Virus record (IMG/VR): IMGVR_UViG_3300020190_000129
Location: 1 to 41,173 of that record
Reading direction: 5' to 3' (one strand)
Length of the DNA: 41,173 nt
Source of the DNA: a virus
Position numbers and translations under genes: made by a program. Of this stretch, positions 28,224 through 36,528 are shown piece after piece. Each line of letters opens with the position of its first letter. The stretch's first letter is position 1. Below the pieces are notes generated by a model. That model was not told the origin of the DNA. It was given only the letters and a program-made list of their open reading frames with translations, and did no database searches.

Positions 28224-28817
28224 ATGGCAATCACAAGTAGTATTCAAACTTTTTTAAATAATGTACAAAATGGTGTAAGACCAAATCTTTATGAAGTCGA
28301 TTTCAGTTTCCCTGGGGAAACATCTTTAGCCGATGACGCCACCGATCAGTTAAGTGGACTGCTCTGCAAAGCAGCAGCATTACCTGCTTCTAACTTAGGC
28401 GTTATTGAAGTTCCTTTTCGTGGCAGAACTGTGAAAATTGCGGGGGACCGCACCTTTGATACATGGACTGCAACATTCATCAACGATAGAAACTTCGCTA
28501 TTCGCGGAGCTATGGAACAATGGATGGAAGCTATTAACGCACATGAAAAGAATAGTGCTACTCTTGTTCTCCCAGATACAACAAGTGGATATCTAGCAAA
28601 CATTCTAGTTAAGCAACTAGAAAGAGATGACAGTGCAGGTGGTGCTGTAAAAACTGTTTATAAACTATGGGGATGTTTCCCAACTAATATTTCTCAAATC
28701 GATCTTGCTTATGATAGCAATGATCAGATTGAAGATTTTACAGTTGAGTTTCAGATTCAATACTGGACTCGCGGCGATGCTGATCCATATACAAATATTA
28801 TCCAAGGACAAGCCTGA
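28224..28817 (+). CDS. 19: Tail tube protein gp19
   Basis: The 197-residue protein (T4: 163) starts with helical ITSSIQTFLNNVQNGVRPNLYEV, then LPASNLGVIEVPFRGRTVKIAGDRTFDTW (about residues 55-82), typical of the T4-like tube family, and ends with a beta segment VEFQIQYW. It polymerises inside the gp18 sheath into the DNA conduit. The gap to gp18 is 34 bases with a GAGG SD and no late octamer, so it probably reads from the gp18 promoter. The protein encoded at 34057 has a similar layout. Confidence 0.94.
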   Translation: MAITSSIQTFLNNVQNGVRPNLYEVDFSFPGETSLADDATDQLSGLLCKAAALPASNLGVIEVPFRGRTVKIAGDRTFDTWTATFINDRNFAIRGAMEQWMEAINAHEKNSATLVLPDTTSGYLANILVKQLERDDSAGGAVKTVYKLWGCFPTNISQIDLAYDSNDQIEDFTVEFQIQYWTRGDADPYTNIIQGQA

Positions 28818-28823
28818 TAAATA
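28816..28823 (+). promoter_or_regulatory. Late promoter GATAAATA for gp20
   Basis: The octamer overlaps the gp19 stop codon and precedes the gp20 ATG by 24 bases. Confidence 0.55.
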
Positions 28824-28847
28824 TCAATAAAGTGAGTAAGTTTAAAC

Positions 28848-30464
28848 ATGAGTCAACTATTTGGATTCTCTATTAAACAAGAGGGGGGATTGAAAGGTCA
28901 ATCCCCCATTCCACCAAATGCCGACGATGGAGTAACCGCTGTAGCAGGCGGTTATTTTGGTTCGTATGTAGACATTGAAGGAGTAGCGCGTAATGAGTTT
29001 GAGCTCATTAGGCGCTATCGTGATATGGCACTTCACCCAGAAGTAGATTCTGCTATTGACGAAATCGTAAACGAAACTATTGTATCTGATTTAGATGATA
29101 GTCCCGTTCAGATAGAACTATCTAATCTAGAAGTAAGCACAAGTATTAAAAATAAAATCAGAGAAGAGTTTGATTATATTAAAAGACTTCTCAAATTTGA
29201 TTCTCGTTCTCACGAGATTTTTAGAAACTGGTATATTGATGGTAGACTTTATTATCACAAAGTAGTAGATTTAAACAATCCCAAATCAGGTATTCTCGAA
29301 CTTCGTTACATTGACCCAATGAAAATCAAGAAGGTCAAAGTTCAGAATAAAGATCAAAAAGAAATAATGAGTCAAGAGACTCGTGGCACAGCACTACAAT
29401 ATAACTTCGGAGAGTTTATTGAATATTACTTATACAATCCAAAAGGTTATGTAACTAGTGCAAACTTTGATGGCAATGCTATGGCAAATGGCATGAAGAT
29501 TGCTGCCGATGCTATTACATATGTTCCTTCAGGAATCCAAGATCTCAACAAAAAAATGACGTTGAGTTTCATGCACAAAGCAATCAAATCACTTAACCAA
29601 CTTCGCATGATTGAAGATGCGTTGGTTATCTATCGTTTGTCTCGTGCCCCAGAAAGAAGAATTTTCTACATTGACGTAGGTAATCTTCCCAAAGTAAAAG
29701 CGGAGCAATATCTACGCGAAACAATGGCACGTTACAGAAACAAACTTGTTTATGATGCAGCCACAGGAGAAATCCGCGATGACAAAAAGCATATGAGTAT
29801 GCTTGAGGATTTTTGGCTCCCTCGTCGTGAAGGTGGCAGAGGAACTGAAATCACAACTCTGCCTGGTGGTCAAAATTTGGGAGAGTTAAAGGATGTCGAA
29901 TACTTTAAAAAGAAACTATACAACTCACTTAACTTACCTCCATCACGTTTAGATGATGCAAACCAAGGATTCTCTCTTGGTCGTTCATCTGAAATCCTTA
30001 GAGATGAACTCAAGTTTTCCAAGTGGATTGGAAGATTAAGAAAGAGATTCAGTACTTTATTCCACGACACACTAAGAACTCAACTTATTCTAAAAGGAAT
30101 CATCACTCCCGAAGATTGGGAAGAGATGCAAGAGCATATTCAATATGACTATCAGTTTGATAATCATTTTGAAGAACTAAAGCAGGCAGAACTGATGGGT
30201 AATCGTCTGCAGGTTGCAACAGCTCTCGATCCTTTCTTAGGTAAATATTATTCTATTGAATATGTTCGCCGTCAAGTTCTCATGCAAAATGACGCAGAGT
30301 ATGACGAAATAACTAAGCAGATGGAAGCAGAGATTGCGGAAGGTAAAATACCAGATCCAATCCACACAAACCTAATGAACGCAGCAACTCTGGAGATGGG
30401 AGCTGTACCACCACCAATGCCAGAACCAGCAGCAACGCCAAAACCTAAAACATCTCAATCATAA
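28848..30464 (+). CDS. 20: Portal vertex protein gp20
   Basis: The 538-residue protein (T4: 524) shows typical gp20 sequence: YRDMALHPEVDSAIDEIVNE (about residues 55-74), LRYIDPMKIKKVKVQ, APERRIFYIDVGNLPK.KAEQYLR, a region of W-rich clip sequence EDFWLPRREGGRGTEI (about 322-337), and LPPSRLDD followed by RSSEIL. It forms the dodecameric ring at the vertex that starts head assembly, admits DNA pumped by gp17 and joins the neck. The C-terminal tail is proline-rich (VPPPMPEPAATPKPK) and probably flexible. It has its own late promoter. Confidence 0.97.
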   Translation: MSQLFGFSIKQEGGLKGQSPIPPNADDGVTAVAGGYFGSYVDIEGVARNEFELIRRYRDMALHPEVDSAIDEIVNETIVSDLDDSPVQIELSNLEVSTSIKNKIREEFDYIKRLLKFDSRSHEIFRNWYIDGRLYYHKVVDLNNPKSGILELRYIDPMKIKKVKVQNKDQKEIMSQETRGTALQYNFGEFIEYYLYNPKGYVTSANFDGNAMANGMKIAADAITYVPSGIQDLNKKMTLSFMHKAIKSLNQLRMIEDALVIYRLSRAPERRIFYIDVGNLPKVKAEQYLRETMARYRNKLVYDAATGEIRDDKKHMSMLEDFWLPRREGGRGTEITTLPGGQNLGELKDVEYFKKKLYNSLNLPPSRLDDANQGFSLGRSSEILRDELKFSKWIGRLRKRFSTLFHDTLRTQLILKGIITPEDWEEMQEHIQYDYQFDNHFEELKQAELMGNRLQVATALDPFLGKYYSIEYVRRQVLMQNDAEYDEITKQMEAEIAEGKIPDPIHTNLMNAATLEMGAVPPPMPEPAATPKPKTSQS

Positions 30465-30477
30465 ATAAAAATAAATA
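30460..30477 (+). promoter_or_regulatory. Two late-promoter-like octamers (CATAAATA, AATAAATA)
   Basis: CATAAATA (30460-30467) and AATAAATA (30470-30477) lie directly after gp20; the second is only 9 bases before the ATG at 30487. The first gives the more usual spacing. Confidence 0.55.
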
Positions 30478-30486
30478 TTAAATCAA

Positions 30487-30687
30487 ATGGATACTATTGA
30501 AGTTGTAAATGCCGTTCGTAACGGCGATAGAGTTCAAGCACTCGATAAAATCGCTGACATCCTCTATGGAAAAGCAGCGGAAGCAATGCAAGATTACAAG
30601 CAAGTCGTTGCTCATTCTTTTTTCGATGAACCAGAATCTCCTGACGAGGAGGTAGAAGAAACACCATCAGAGGAAACAGACCAATGA
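30487..30687 (+). CDS. 67: Prohead core protein, gp67-like
   Basis: The 66-residue product begins MDTIEVVNAVRNGDRVQALDKIADILYGKAAEAM, an amphipathic helical start, and ends in a very acidic tail (DEPESPDEEVEETPSEETDQ). T4 gp67 (80 residues) is a small acidic core protein encoded between gp20 and gp21, and this gene has the same position, size and charge pattern. In T4 it shapes the prohead core and is degraded by gp21. It overlaps gp21 by four bases (ATGA). The name rests on synteny and composition. Confidence 0.7.
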   Translation: MDTIEVVNAVRNGDRVQALDKIADILYGKAAEAMQDYKQVVAHSFFDEPESPDEEVEETPSEETDQ

Positions 30688-31328
30688 AACTAATCACCGA
30701 GAGCATTGAGGATATTCGAATCCTCGAAGAAGAATCAAACGGTAGAAAAATTCTACACATTGAAGGTGTATTTCTTCAAGGTGATATTAAAAATCGTAAT
30801 GGTCGCGTCTATCCATTTGGCGTTCTTGAACGCGAGGTTGGTAGATACAATGAGCAATATGTAAATGTTGGTCGTGCTCTCGGTGAACTAGGTCATCCTG
30901 ATGGTCCCACTGTAAATCTAGATCGTGTGTCACATAAGATCGTTTCACTCAAAGCAGAAGGAAGCAACTTTGTTGGTAAGGCACAAATCTTAAATACACC
31001 TATGGGAAATATCGCCAAGTCTCTTCTGGAGTCAGGAGTTAAACTTGGAGTTTCTTCTAGAGGCATGGGTTCGATCGAAGAAAAGAACGGGGCTAACTAT
31101 GTACGTGATGATTTTATGCTCGCTACTGCTGCCGATATTGTAGCAGATCCCTCTGCACCTGACGCATTCGTGAATGGAATCATGGAAGGAAAAGAGTGGG
31201 TGTGGGAAAATGGGATTATTAAGGAAGTTAATATTGCTAAATACCACAGATATATTTCTGAATCAACCAGAAAAAATATTGAGGAGAGGTCGTTGAAGGC
31301 GTTCAACCACTTCTTACAAAGTTTGTAA
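30684..31328 (+). CDS. 21: Prohead core scaffold protein and protease gp21
   Basis: The 214-residue protein (T4: 212) contains NRNGRVYP (about 38-44), GRALGELGHPDGPTV (candidate catalytic H71) and KLGVSSRGMGS (candidate nucleophile S124 or S125), typical of the T4 prohead protease family (S77 type). It matures the head by cutting gp23, the core proteins and itself. It is translationally coupled to the gp67-like gene through ATGA. The catalytic assignment follows family knowledge; only the conserved His and Ser motifs are seen here. Confidence 0.94.
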   Translation: MKLITESIEDIRILEEESNGRKILHIEGVFLQGDIKNRNGRVYPFGVLEREVGRYNEQYVNVGRALGELGHPDGPTVNLDRVSHKIVSLKAEGSNFVGKAQILNTPMGNIAKSLLESGVKLGVSSRGMGSIEEKNGANYVRDDFMLATAADIVADPSAPDAFVNGIMEGKEWVWENGIIKEVNIAKYHRYISESTRKNIEERSLKAFNHFLQSL

Positions 31329-31331
31329 TTT

Positions 31332-31339
31332 CATAAATA
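31332..31339 (+). promoter_or_regulatory. Late promoter CATAAATA for gp22
   Basis: The octamer lies three bases after the gp21 stop and 42 bases before the gp22 ATG, followed by a GAGG SD. Confidence 0.65.
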
Positions 31340-31381
31340 ATCATAGAATAAACATATAGTAAGTATTACGAGGAATCTCAA

Positions 31382-32512
31382 ATGTCAGATAACTTAAACG
31401 AAAAGTTTGAGGAGCTTGTAACTGAGTCAGAAGTTGGCACAAGTGCGCTTTCTCCCGCAATCGTTCCTGGCCAATCATCTGGTATCGGTCAATACATGCA
31501 TCCTGTAACTGGTCAAGTCGGTGACGCACAAACTCGCGGTGGTGGAAAAGATAGTGGATTTACACTTGCCACTTCACTTGCTCCTGGTCAATCAGAAGAA
31601 GACAATGGTGGTTCGGATTTTGAATCACCAGAGGGTGAGGACAATCCTGGAGCAAAAGCAGCAAAGCATAACAAAAAAGTTAGCGATGCTCAAACTACTT
31701 CCAAAGGTGTTGAGTCGGCATTTTCAGTTAAGTCATCTGGTTATGGCGTAGAGAATGGTCAGAACAATACTAAAGTATTTGGCATGGAAGCAATCGAATA
31801 TTCCGCTGCGGAAGACGTTGCTGCCCTCACCGAAGGCGAAGAGTTCTCCGAAGATTTCAAAGCGAAAGCAACGACAATCTTCGAAGCTGCTGTTAAGTCG
31901 CGTATCGAAGAGCAAGTATCTTCAATCGCAACTAAACTCGAAGAGCAGTTCTCCGCCAAACTCCAAGAAGAGATTGCTACTCTCTCCGAAAAAGTTGATG
32001 AAACACTCAGCTATGCAATCACCACTTGGGTAGAAGAGAACCAAGTTGCACTCGATGCAGGTCTCAAGCTTGAGATTGCTGAAGAGTTCATGGGTGGTCT
32101 GAAAAAAGTTTTTGAAGAAAACTACCTCAATCTCCCAGAAGAGAAAGTCGATGTTGTAGAAACAATGACTGAGGAGCTTTGTGAAATGGAAGGTCGCTTA
32201 AACGAACAGATTGAGCGTAATATTGATCTTAATAATAAACTCGCTGGTTATCAAAAAACCGTTATCCTCAATCATATGAGCGAGGGTCTCGTTGATACTC
32301 AAAGAGAAAAACTTGCTTCTCTTGCTGAAGGAGTAGAGTTTGTTTCTGAAGAAGACTTCAAGAACAAAGTCGCAACTCTCATTAGCAGCTACTTCCCTAA
32401 GCATGTAGTTAATGAGCAAGTAGTCCCTGAAGTCTCAGGTGAGCAATCAACTGAAGAAGTATCGCCAGTAATGGCAGCATATCTTCAGGCGATTTCACGC
32501 TGGAGCAACTGA
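31382..32512 (+). CDS. 22: Major prohead scaffolding core protein gp22
   Basis: The 376-residue protein is rich in Glu, Lys and Ala, with long helical coiled-coil stretches (about residues 145-305: EEQVSSIATKLEEQFSAKL, ELCEMEGRLNEQIERNIDL). The C-terminus (SPVMAAYLQAISRW) resembles the conserved end of T4 gp22, where the sequence is similarly aromatic. The N-terminal 120 residues are low in complexity, with Gly, Ser, Gln and Thr, longer than in T4 (269 residues). The protein builds the internal scaffold around which gp23 assembles and is later degraded by gp21. Its location between gp21 and gp23 fixes the identity. Confidence 0.92.
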   Translation: MSDNLNEKFEELVTESEVGTSALSPAIVPGQSSGIGQYMHPVTGQVGDAQTRGGGKDSGFTLATSLAPGQSEEDNGGSDFESPEGEDNPGAKAAKHNKKVSDAQTTSKGVESAFSVKSSGYGVENGQNNTKVFGMEAIEYSAAEDVAALTEGEEFSEDFKAKATTIFEAAVKSRIEEQVSSIATKLEEQFSAKLQEEIATLSEKVDETLSYAITTWVEENQVALDAGLKLEIAEEFMGGLKKVFEENYLNLPEEKVDVVETMTEELCEMEGRLNEQIERNIDLNNKLAGYQKTVILNHMSEGLVDTQREKLASLAEGVEFVSEEDFKNKVATLISSYFPKHVVNEQVVPEVSGEQSTEEVSPVMAAYLQAISRWSN

Positions 32513-32516
32513 TAAT

Positions 32517-32524
32517 AATAAATA
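32517..32524 (+). promoter_or_regulatory. Late promoter AATAAATA for gp23
   Basis: The octamer lies after the gp22 stop, 35 bases before the gp23 ATG, and a GGAG SD follows. Confidence 0.65.
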
Positions 32525-32559
32525 ATTTTAACCCAATCACTCAACGGAGTAAAAGCAAA

Positions 32560-33981
32560 ATGTCTGATACAAGAATTTTGCAGGAAAAGTGGGCACCTGT
32601 TCTAAATCACGGTGGTCTTCCTGAAATCAAGGATGCATATCGTAAACAGGTTGTTGCTACCCTGCTAGAAAACCAAGAGCGTGCTATTCGTGAAGAGTAT
32701 GCAATGCTCGGAGAAGTTACCTCTCAGGTAAACTCACTCGGCGCTGCAACCATCGCACCTGCTGGTTCAGCTCTATCCTCAAGCAACACTGCTGGTCTTG
32801 CTGGTTTCGATCCTATCCTAATCAGCCTAATCCGCCGTTCAATGCCTAACCTTGTCGCTTATGACATCGCTGGCGTTCAACCAATGAGCGGTCCTACTGG
32901 TCTCATCTTTGCGATGAGAGCTCGTTACGAGAACCAGAACGGTGCTGAAGCACTCTACTACGAACCAGACGAAGGTTTCTCAGCTGGTTACGATGCCAAC
33001 AAGGGCGACTACAATGTTCGTTCTGCTGCTGGTGTTGGTGGCGATGCTGAGGGTAATAACCCTGCTGTTCTTAATGACGGCACTCCTGGCACCTATGAAG
33101 TTGCTCGTGGCATGAGCCGTGAGACTTCTGAAGTTCTAGGCGAAGCAAATACTCTGTTCCGCGAGATGGCGTTCAGCATCGAGAAAACCTCGGTGACTGC
33201 TAAGACACGCGCACTCAAGGCAGAGTACACCTTAGAACTAGCACAAGACCTTAAGGCAATCCACGGTCTTGATGCTGAGCAAGAGCTCGCCAACCTACTC
33301 TCAAGCGAGATCCTCGCTGAGATCAACCGCGAAATCATCCGTACCGTTTATACTGTTGCACTTCCTGGTGCTCAGCAAGACGTTGCTACTCAAGGTACTT
33401 TTGACCTTGATATCGATTCAAACGGTCGTTGGATGGCAGAAAAGTTCAAGGGTCTCCTATTCCAGATTCAGCGTGATGCAAACGCAATCGGTCAACTCAC
33501 ACGTAGAGGTAAAGGCAACTTTATGATCTGCTCAGCAGACGTTGCTTCCGCTATGTCGATGGCTGGTATGCTTGATTACGCTCCTGCTCTCAACACTTCA
33601 CTTAACGTTGATGACACTGGTAACGTATTTGCTGGTGTTCTTCAGGGTGGTATCCGTGTTTACATCGATCCATTCGGTGCTCCTGTTTACTCACAGGGTC
33701 AGGCTGCTAAACACTACTACGTCATGGGTTATAAGGGCACCTCACCTTATGATGCAGGTCTCTTCTACTGCCCATACGTTCCTCTCCAAATGGTTCGTAG
33801 TATCAATCCTGATACCTTCCAACCTAAGATTGGATTCAAGACACGTTACGGTATGGTCAGCAACCCATTCGTTTCAACAACGAATAGCAATGGTATCGCT
33901 GGTGCTACTCCTGACGGTTCTGCTCTCACCGCTAATACTAACCAGTATTACAGAAGAGTTAAGGTTACTAACCTCACCTGA
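32560..33981 (+). CDS. 23: Major capsid protein gp23
   Basis: The 473-residue protein has the classic T4-like capsid sequence: GFDPILISLIRRSMPNLVAYDI.GVQPM.GPTGLIFAMR.RY (about residues 84-125), EMAFSIEK..VTAKTRALKAEYT.ELAQDLKA.HGLDAE.EL.NLLS.EI..EINREI, and GYKG.SPYDAGLFYCPYVPLQM. T4 gp23 is 521 residues; the shorter form is usual in cyanophages, which often lack gp24. The first 60 or so residues are likely removed by gp21. It forms the hexameric lattice of the head. Codons here are clearly richer in C- and G-ending forms than in the fibre genes, as expected for a very highly expressed gene. A strong terminator follows. Confidence 0.98.
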   Translation: MSDTRILQEKWAPVLNHGGLPEIKDAYRKQVVATLLENQERAIREEYAMLGEVTSQVNSLGAATIAPAGSALSSSNTAGLAGFDPILISLIRRSMPNLVAYDIAGVQPMSGPTGLIFAMRARYENQNGAEALYYEPDEGFSAGYDANKGDYNVRSAAGVGGDAEGNNPAVLNDGTPGTYEVARGMSRETSEVLGEANTLFREMAFSIEKTSVTAKTRALKAEYTLELAQDLKAIHGLDAEQELANLLSSEILAEINREIIRTVYTVALPGAQQDVATQGTFDLDIDSNGRWMAEKFKGLLFQIQRDANAIGQLTRRGKGNFMICSADVASAMSMAGMLDYAPALNTSLNVDDTGNVFAGVLQGGIRVYIDPFGAPVYSQGQAAKHYYVMGYKGTSPYDAGLFYCPYVPLQMVRSINPDTFQPKIGFKTRYGMVSNPFVSTTNSNGIAGATPDGSALTANTNQYYRRVKVTNLT

Positions 33982-33998
33982 TTTACAGGTCAAGGTAG

Positions 33999-34024
33999 AG
34001 ACCCCCAAAAGGGGGTCTTTTTTT
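33999..34024 (+). terminator. Rho-independent terminator after gp23
   Basis: The perfect 8-bp stem AGACCCCC / GGGGGTCT with an AAAA loop is followed by seven T residues. It ends the head gene block. Confidence 0.93.
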
Positions 34025-34029
34025 ATGCA

Positions 34030-34037
34030 AATAAATA
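34030..34037 (+). promoter_or_regulatory. Late promoter AATAAATA after the gp23 terminator
   Basis: The octamer is five bases after the terminator T-run and 19 bases before the ATG at 34057. Confidence 0.6.
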
Positions 34038-34056
34038 GTGAAAAAAGGATAAGGTC

Positions 34057-34569
34057 ATGCCTGCTAAGTGGTTTGATGAACAACCAAAAAATAGAAACTT
34101 TCTTGCCCCAGCTGGATTTAAGTTGGAGTTGGAGTTATTTCCTGGCGTAGATTTTTTCTGTCAACGTTCTGGTGTTCCAGATATTTCTGTAGGAACTACT
34201 GAAGTTCCAACTCCATTCAGAAGTCTACCGATCCCTTCTGCAGGTGGAGTTCGTTATGGTGATTTTAGAGTTCGATTTATTATTGATGAAGATTTAAAAA
34301 ACTATTTAACTATATTTGATTGGATACAAAAAAATAATCTAGCAGAAACATATGATGACAGTGGTATACAATTTTGTAATGCAGAGCTGCATATTTTAAA
34401 TAGTAACTTTAGAACAAATAGAATAGTAAACTTTGAAAAACTTTTCCCAGTTGATTTATCTGGTGTTGAGTTTGACGTAGCAGACCAAGACGTTGATTAC
34501 ATTACAGCTGATGTAACATTTAAGTTTTTTAAATATTATTTTACAGATAAAAATCACAAGGAGTTATGA
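34057..34569 (+). CDS. Tail-tube-fold protein, candidate tail completion protein gp3
   Basis: The 170-residue protein shares the layout of gp19: GFKLELELFPGVDFFCQRSGVPDIS (about 20-44), VPTPFRSLPIP.GGVRYGDF.VRFIIDEDL.NYL..FDWI (50-91) and a C-terminal beta strand ADVTFKFFKYYF. This suggests the tail-tube fold. Its length is near T4 gp3 (176), and a gp3 gene lies after gp23 in related cyanophages as I remember them, so gp3 (tail tube tip / sheath stabiliser) is the best guess. Another tube-fold baseplate protein such as a gp54-type initiator is possible but would normally be larger. It has its own late promoter. Confidence 0.72.
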   Translation: MPAKWFDEQPKNRNFLAPAGFKLELELFPGVDFFCQRSGVPDISVGTTEVPTPFRSLPIPSAGGVRYGDFRVRFIIDEDLKNYLTIFDWIQKNNLAETYDDSGIQFCNAELHILNSNFRTNRIVNFEKLFPVDLSGVEFDVADQDVDYITADVTFKFFKYYFTDKNHKEL

Positions 34570-34572
34570 TAT

Positions 34573-35049
34573 ATGAAGTTTGATGATTTGAGAACACTTT
34601 TTAATCATGTTAAATCAGAATGGCAAGAAGATTCACATATCGATTTCCAGTTTAAAAACAAACAATACTCAGCAGACCTAGCACAAATATCGCTAGACAT
34701 TCCTTACCAGCACAATAAATATTTAAACTTCTATAACGATTTCTCAACAGAGAAGACAGCACTGGAGTTCCAGTATCGTATGAAGTTAAAAGAAAAAAGA
34801 GAATATTATCAAGGGGAAGCAGATCCCGAAGTTTACAAAGAAAAACCTTTTGGACAATCCATTAAAACATCCGAGAAGATGAAAGTATATTTGGAAGCGG
34901 ATGAGGATTTGATTAATATTGAAATGAAGATAGAGTTTATTAACAAGGCACTTTTCTTTTTGGATAATATTCTTAAAATGATATCCAACAGAAGTTTCCA
35001 AATCAAAAACGCTATCGAGTGGGAGAAATTTATTAATGGTAGCACCTAA
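34573..35049 (+). CDS. uvsY: Recombination mediator UvsY
   Basis: The 158-residue protein (T4: 137) aligns by eye with UvsY: the N-terminal MKFDDLRTLF, a central segment of Lys/Arg-rich helix ending REYYQGEADPEVY (about 76-88), then IKTSEKMKVYLEADEDLI (about 96-113) and the C-terminal RSFQIKNAIEWEKFINGS (about 140-157). UvsY loads UvsX recombinase on gp32-covered single-stranded DNA. It overlaps the uvsW start by one base (TAATG), pairing a mediator and a helicase of the same pathway. A chance NATAAATA at 34714 lies inside. Confidence 0.88.
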   Translation: MKFDDLRTLFNHVKSEWQEDSHIDFQFKNKQYSADLAQISLDIPYQHNKYLNFYNDFSTEKTALEFQYRMKLKEKREYYQGEADPEVYKEKPFGQSIKTSEKMKVYLEADEDLINIEMKIEFINKALFFLDNILKMISNRSFQIKNAIEWEKFINGST

Positions 35050-36527
35050 TGTCAGAACTTGTAGTAGCAAAGAAGAATAACATCTTCCTCACAATCAAAG
35101 CAGAACCACACGTTCACTATGAACTCGCAGATTATTTCACATTTGATATCCCTAACGCCAAGTTTATGCCCCAGTATAAAAGTGGCATGTGGGATGGAAA
35201 GATTCGACTCTACTCGCCAGGAACAGGCGAGCTCTATTGTGGTCTCATCTCACACCTCAAAGAGTGGAGCGGAGTCAAAGGTTATTCAATCGAGTATCAA
35301 GGTAATAAGTTCTATGGAGATGTAGAAGAAGTTAATCCACAGATTACACCAGAAGGTGTTAGTGGATTCATGAATGCTATCTGCTCCAATCATACACCAA
35401 GAGATTATCAAGTCAAGGCAGTATACGAAGCTCTTCTAAACAATCGCCGTCTGTTACTTTCTCCCACTGCTTCTGGTAAGTCACTGATGATTTACTCGTT
35501 AGTGAGATACTACTATGCTTCTGAGTATAAAAAGACAGGAAAGAAAACTCTCATCATTGTTCCCACCACTTCACTGGTCGAACAGATGTATAAAGATTTT
35601 GAAGATTACGGTTGGGATGTAGAAGAACATTGTCATAAGATTTACGGAGGTAAAGATAAGAACGTAGAGAAAGCAGTTATCATTTCTACGTGGCAATCTA
35701 TCTACAAGTTTCCTAAGCGTTGGTTTGATGACTTCTCCTGTGTGATTGGAGATGAAGCACACCTATTCAAATCTAAATCACTCACTGGCATCATGACTAA
35801 ACTCCATGAAGCTAAGTATCGTTTTGGTTTTACTGGAACACTTGATGGTTCTGCTACACACAAATGGGTGCTGGAAGGATTGTTTGGTGAATGTAAGCAT
35901 GTTACTAAAACAGAAAAGTTAATCAAAGAAGGTCATCTATCGGATTTTCGTATTAAGGTTCTTTTACTCAAACATGAAACAGAGCAGTTCTTTGATTATC
36001 AAAATGAAATCGATGCGATTGTAGATAATCCAAAACGTAATCGTTTGATTAGAAACTTAGTGCGTGACTTAGAAGGTAACACTTTGGTTCTCTTCAACTA
36101 TGTTGAGCGTCACGGAATGCCTCTATACGAAAGCATAAATAGAGTTGTTAAAGAAGGTCGTAAAGTTTTTCTGGTCTATGGTGGTGTAGACACAGAAGAG
36201 CGCGAAGAGATTAGAAGGATTACTGAAACTGAAAATGACGCAGTAATCGTAGCTTCATACGGAACATTCAGCACTGGCATTAACATTCGTAATCTACACA
36301 ATGTTGTGTTTGCCTCACCATCAAAATCAAGAGTAAGAAACTTACAATCTATTGGGCGTGTATTGCGTAAGGGCGATAACAAAACTTATGCAACTCTTTA
36401 TGATATTGCTGATGAGTATTGCAGAACTCCTCAGAAAAACTACACCCTGAAACATTTAGATGAACGATTGAAAATATACGAAGAAGAAAAGTTTAATGTA
36501 GAAATAATAAAAATAGATTTAAGATAA
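35049..36527 (+). CDS. uvsW: Recombination helicase UvsW
   Basis: The 492-residue superfamily 2 helicase begins with the T4 UvsW-type DNA-binding domain (FTFDIP.AKFMPQYKSGMWDGKIRL, about residues 31-54). Helicase motifs follow: RDYQ (118-121), Walker A PTASGKS (139-145), DEAH (235-238), GFTGT (260-264), VASYGTFSTGINI (401-413) and QSIGRVLRKG (433-442). UvsW unwinds branched recombination intermediates and R-loops and helps switch T4 replication from origin-dependent to recombination-dependent. It is coupled to uvsY and followed after one base by the Sm-like gene. Confidence 0.95.
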   Translation: MSELVVAKKNNIFLTIKAEPHVHYELADYFTFDIPNAKFMPQYKSGMWDGKIRLYSPGTGELYCGLISHLKEWSGVKGYSIEYQGNKFYGDVEEVNPQITPEGVSGFMNAICSNHTPRDYQVKAVYEALLNNRRLLLSPTASGKSLMIYSLVRYYYASEYKKTGKKTLIIVPTTSLVEQMYKDFEDYGWDVEEHCHKIYGGKDKNVEKAVIISTWQSIYKFPKRWFDDFSCVIGDEAHLFKSKSLTGIMTKLHEAKYRFGFTGTLDGSATHKWVLEGLFGECKHVTKTEKLIKEGHLSDFRIKVLLLKHETEQFFDYQNEIDAIVDNPKRNRLIRNLVRDLEGNTLVLFNYVERHGMPLYESINRVVKEGRKVFLVYGGVDTEEREEIRRITETENDAVIVASYGTFSTGINIRNLHNVVFASPSKSRVRNLQSIGRVLRKGDNKTYATLYDIADEYCRTPQKNYTLKHLDERLKIYEEEKFNVEIIKIDLR

Positions 36528-36528
36528 T

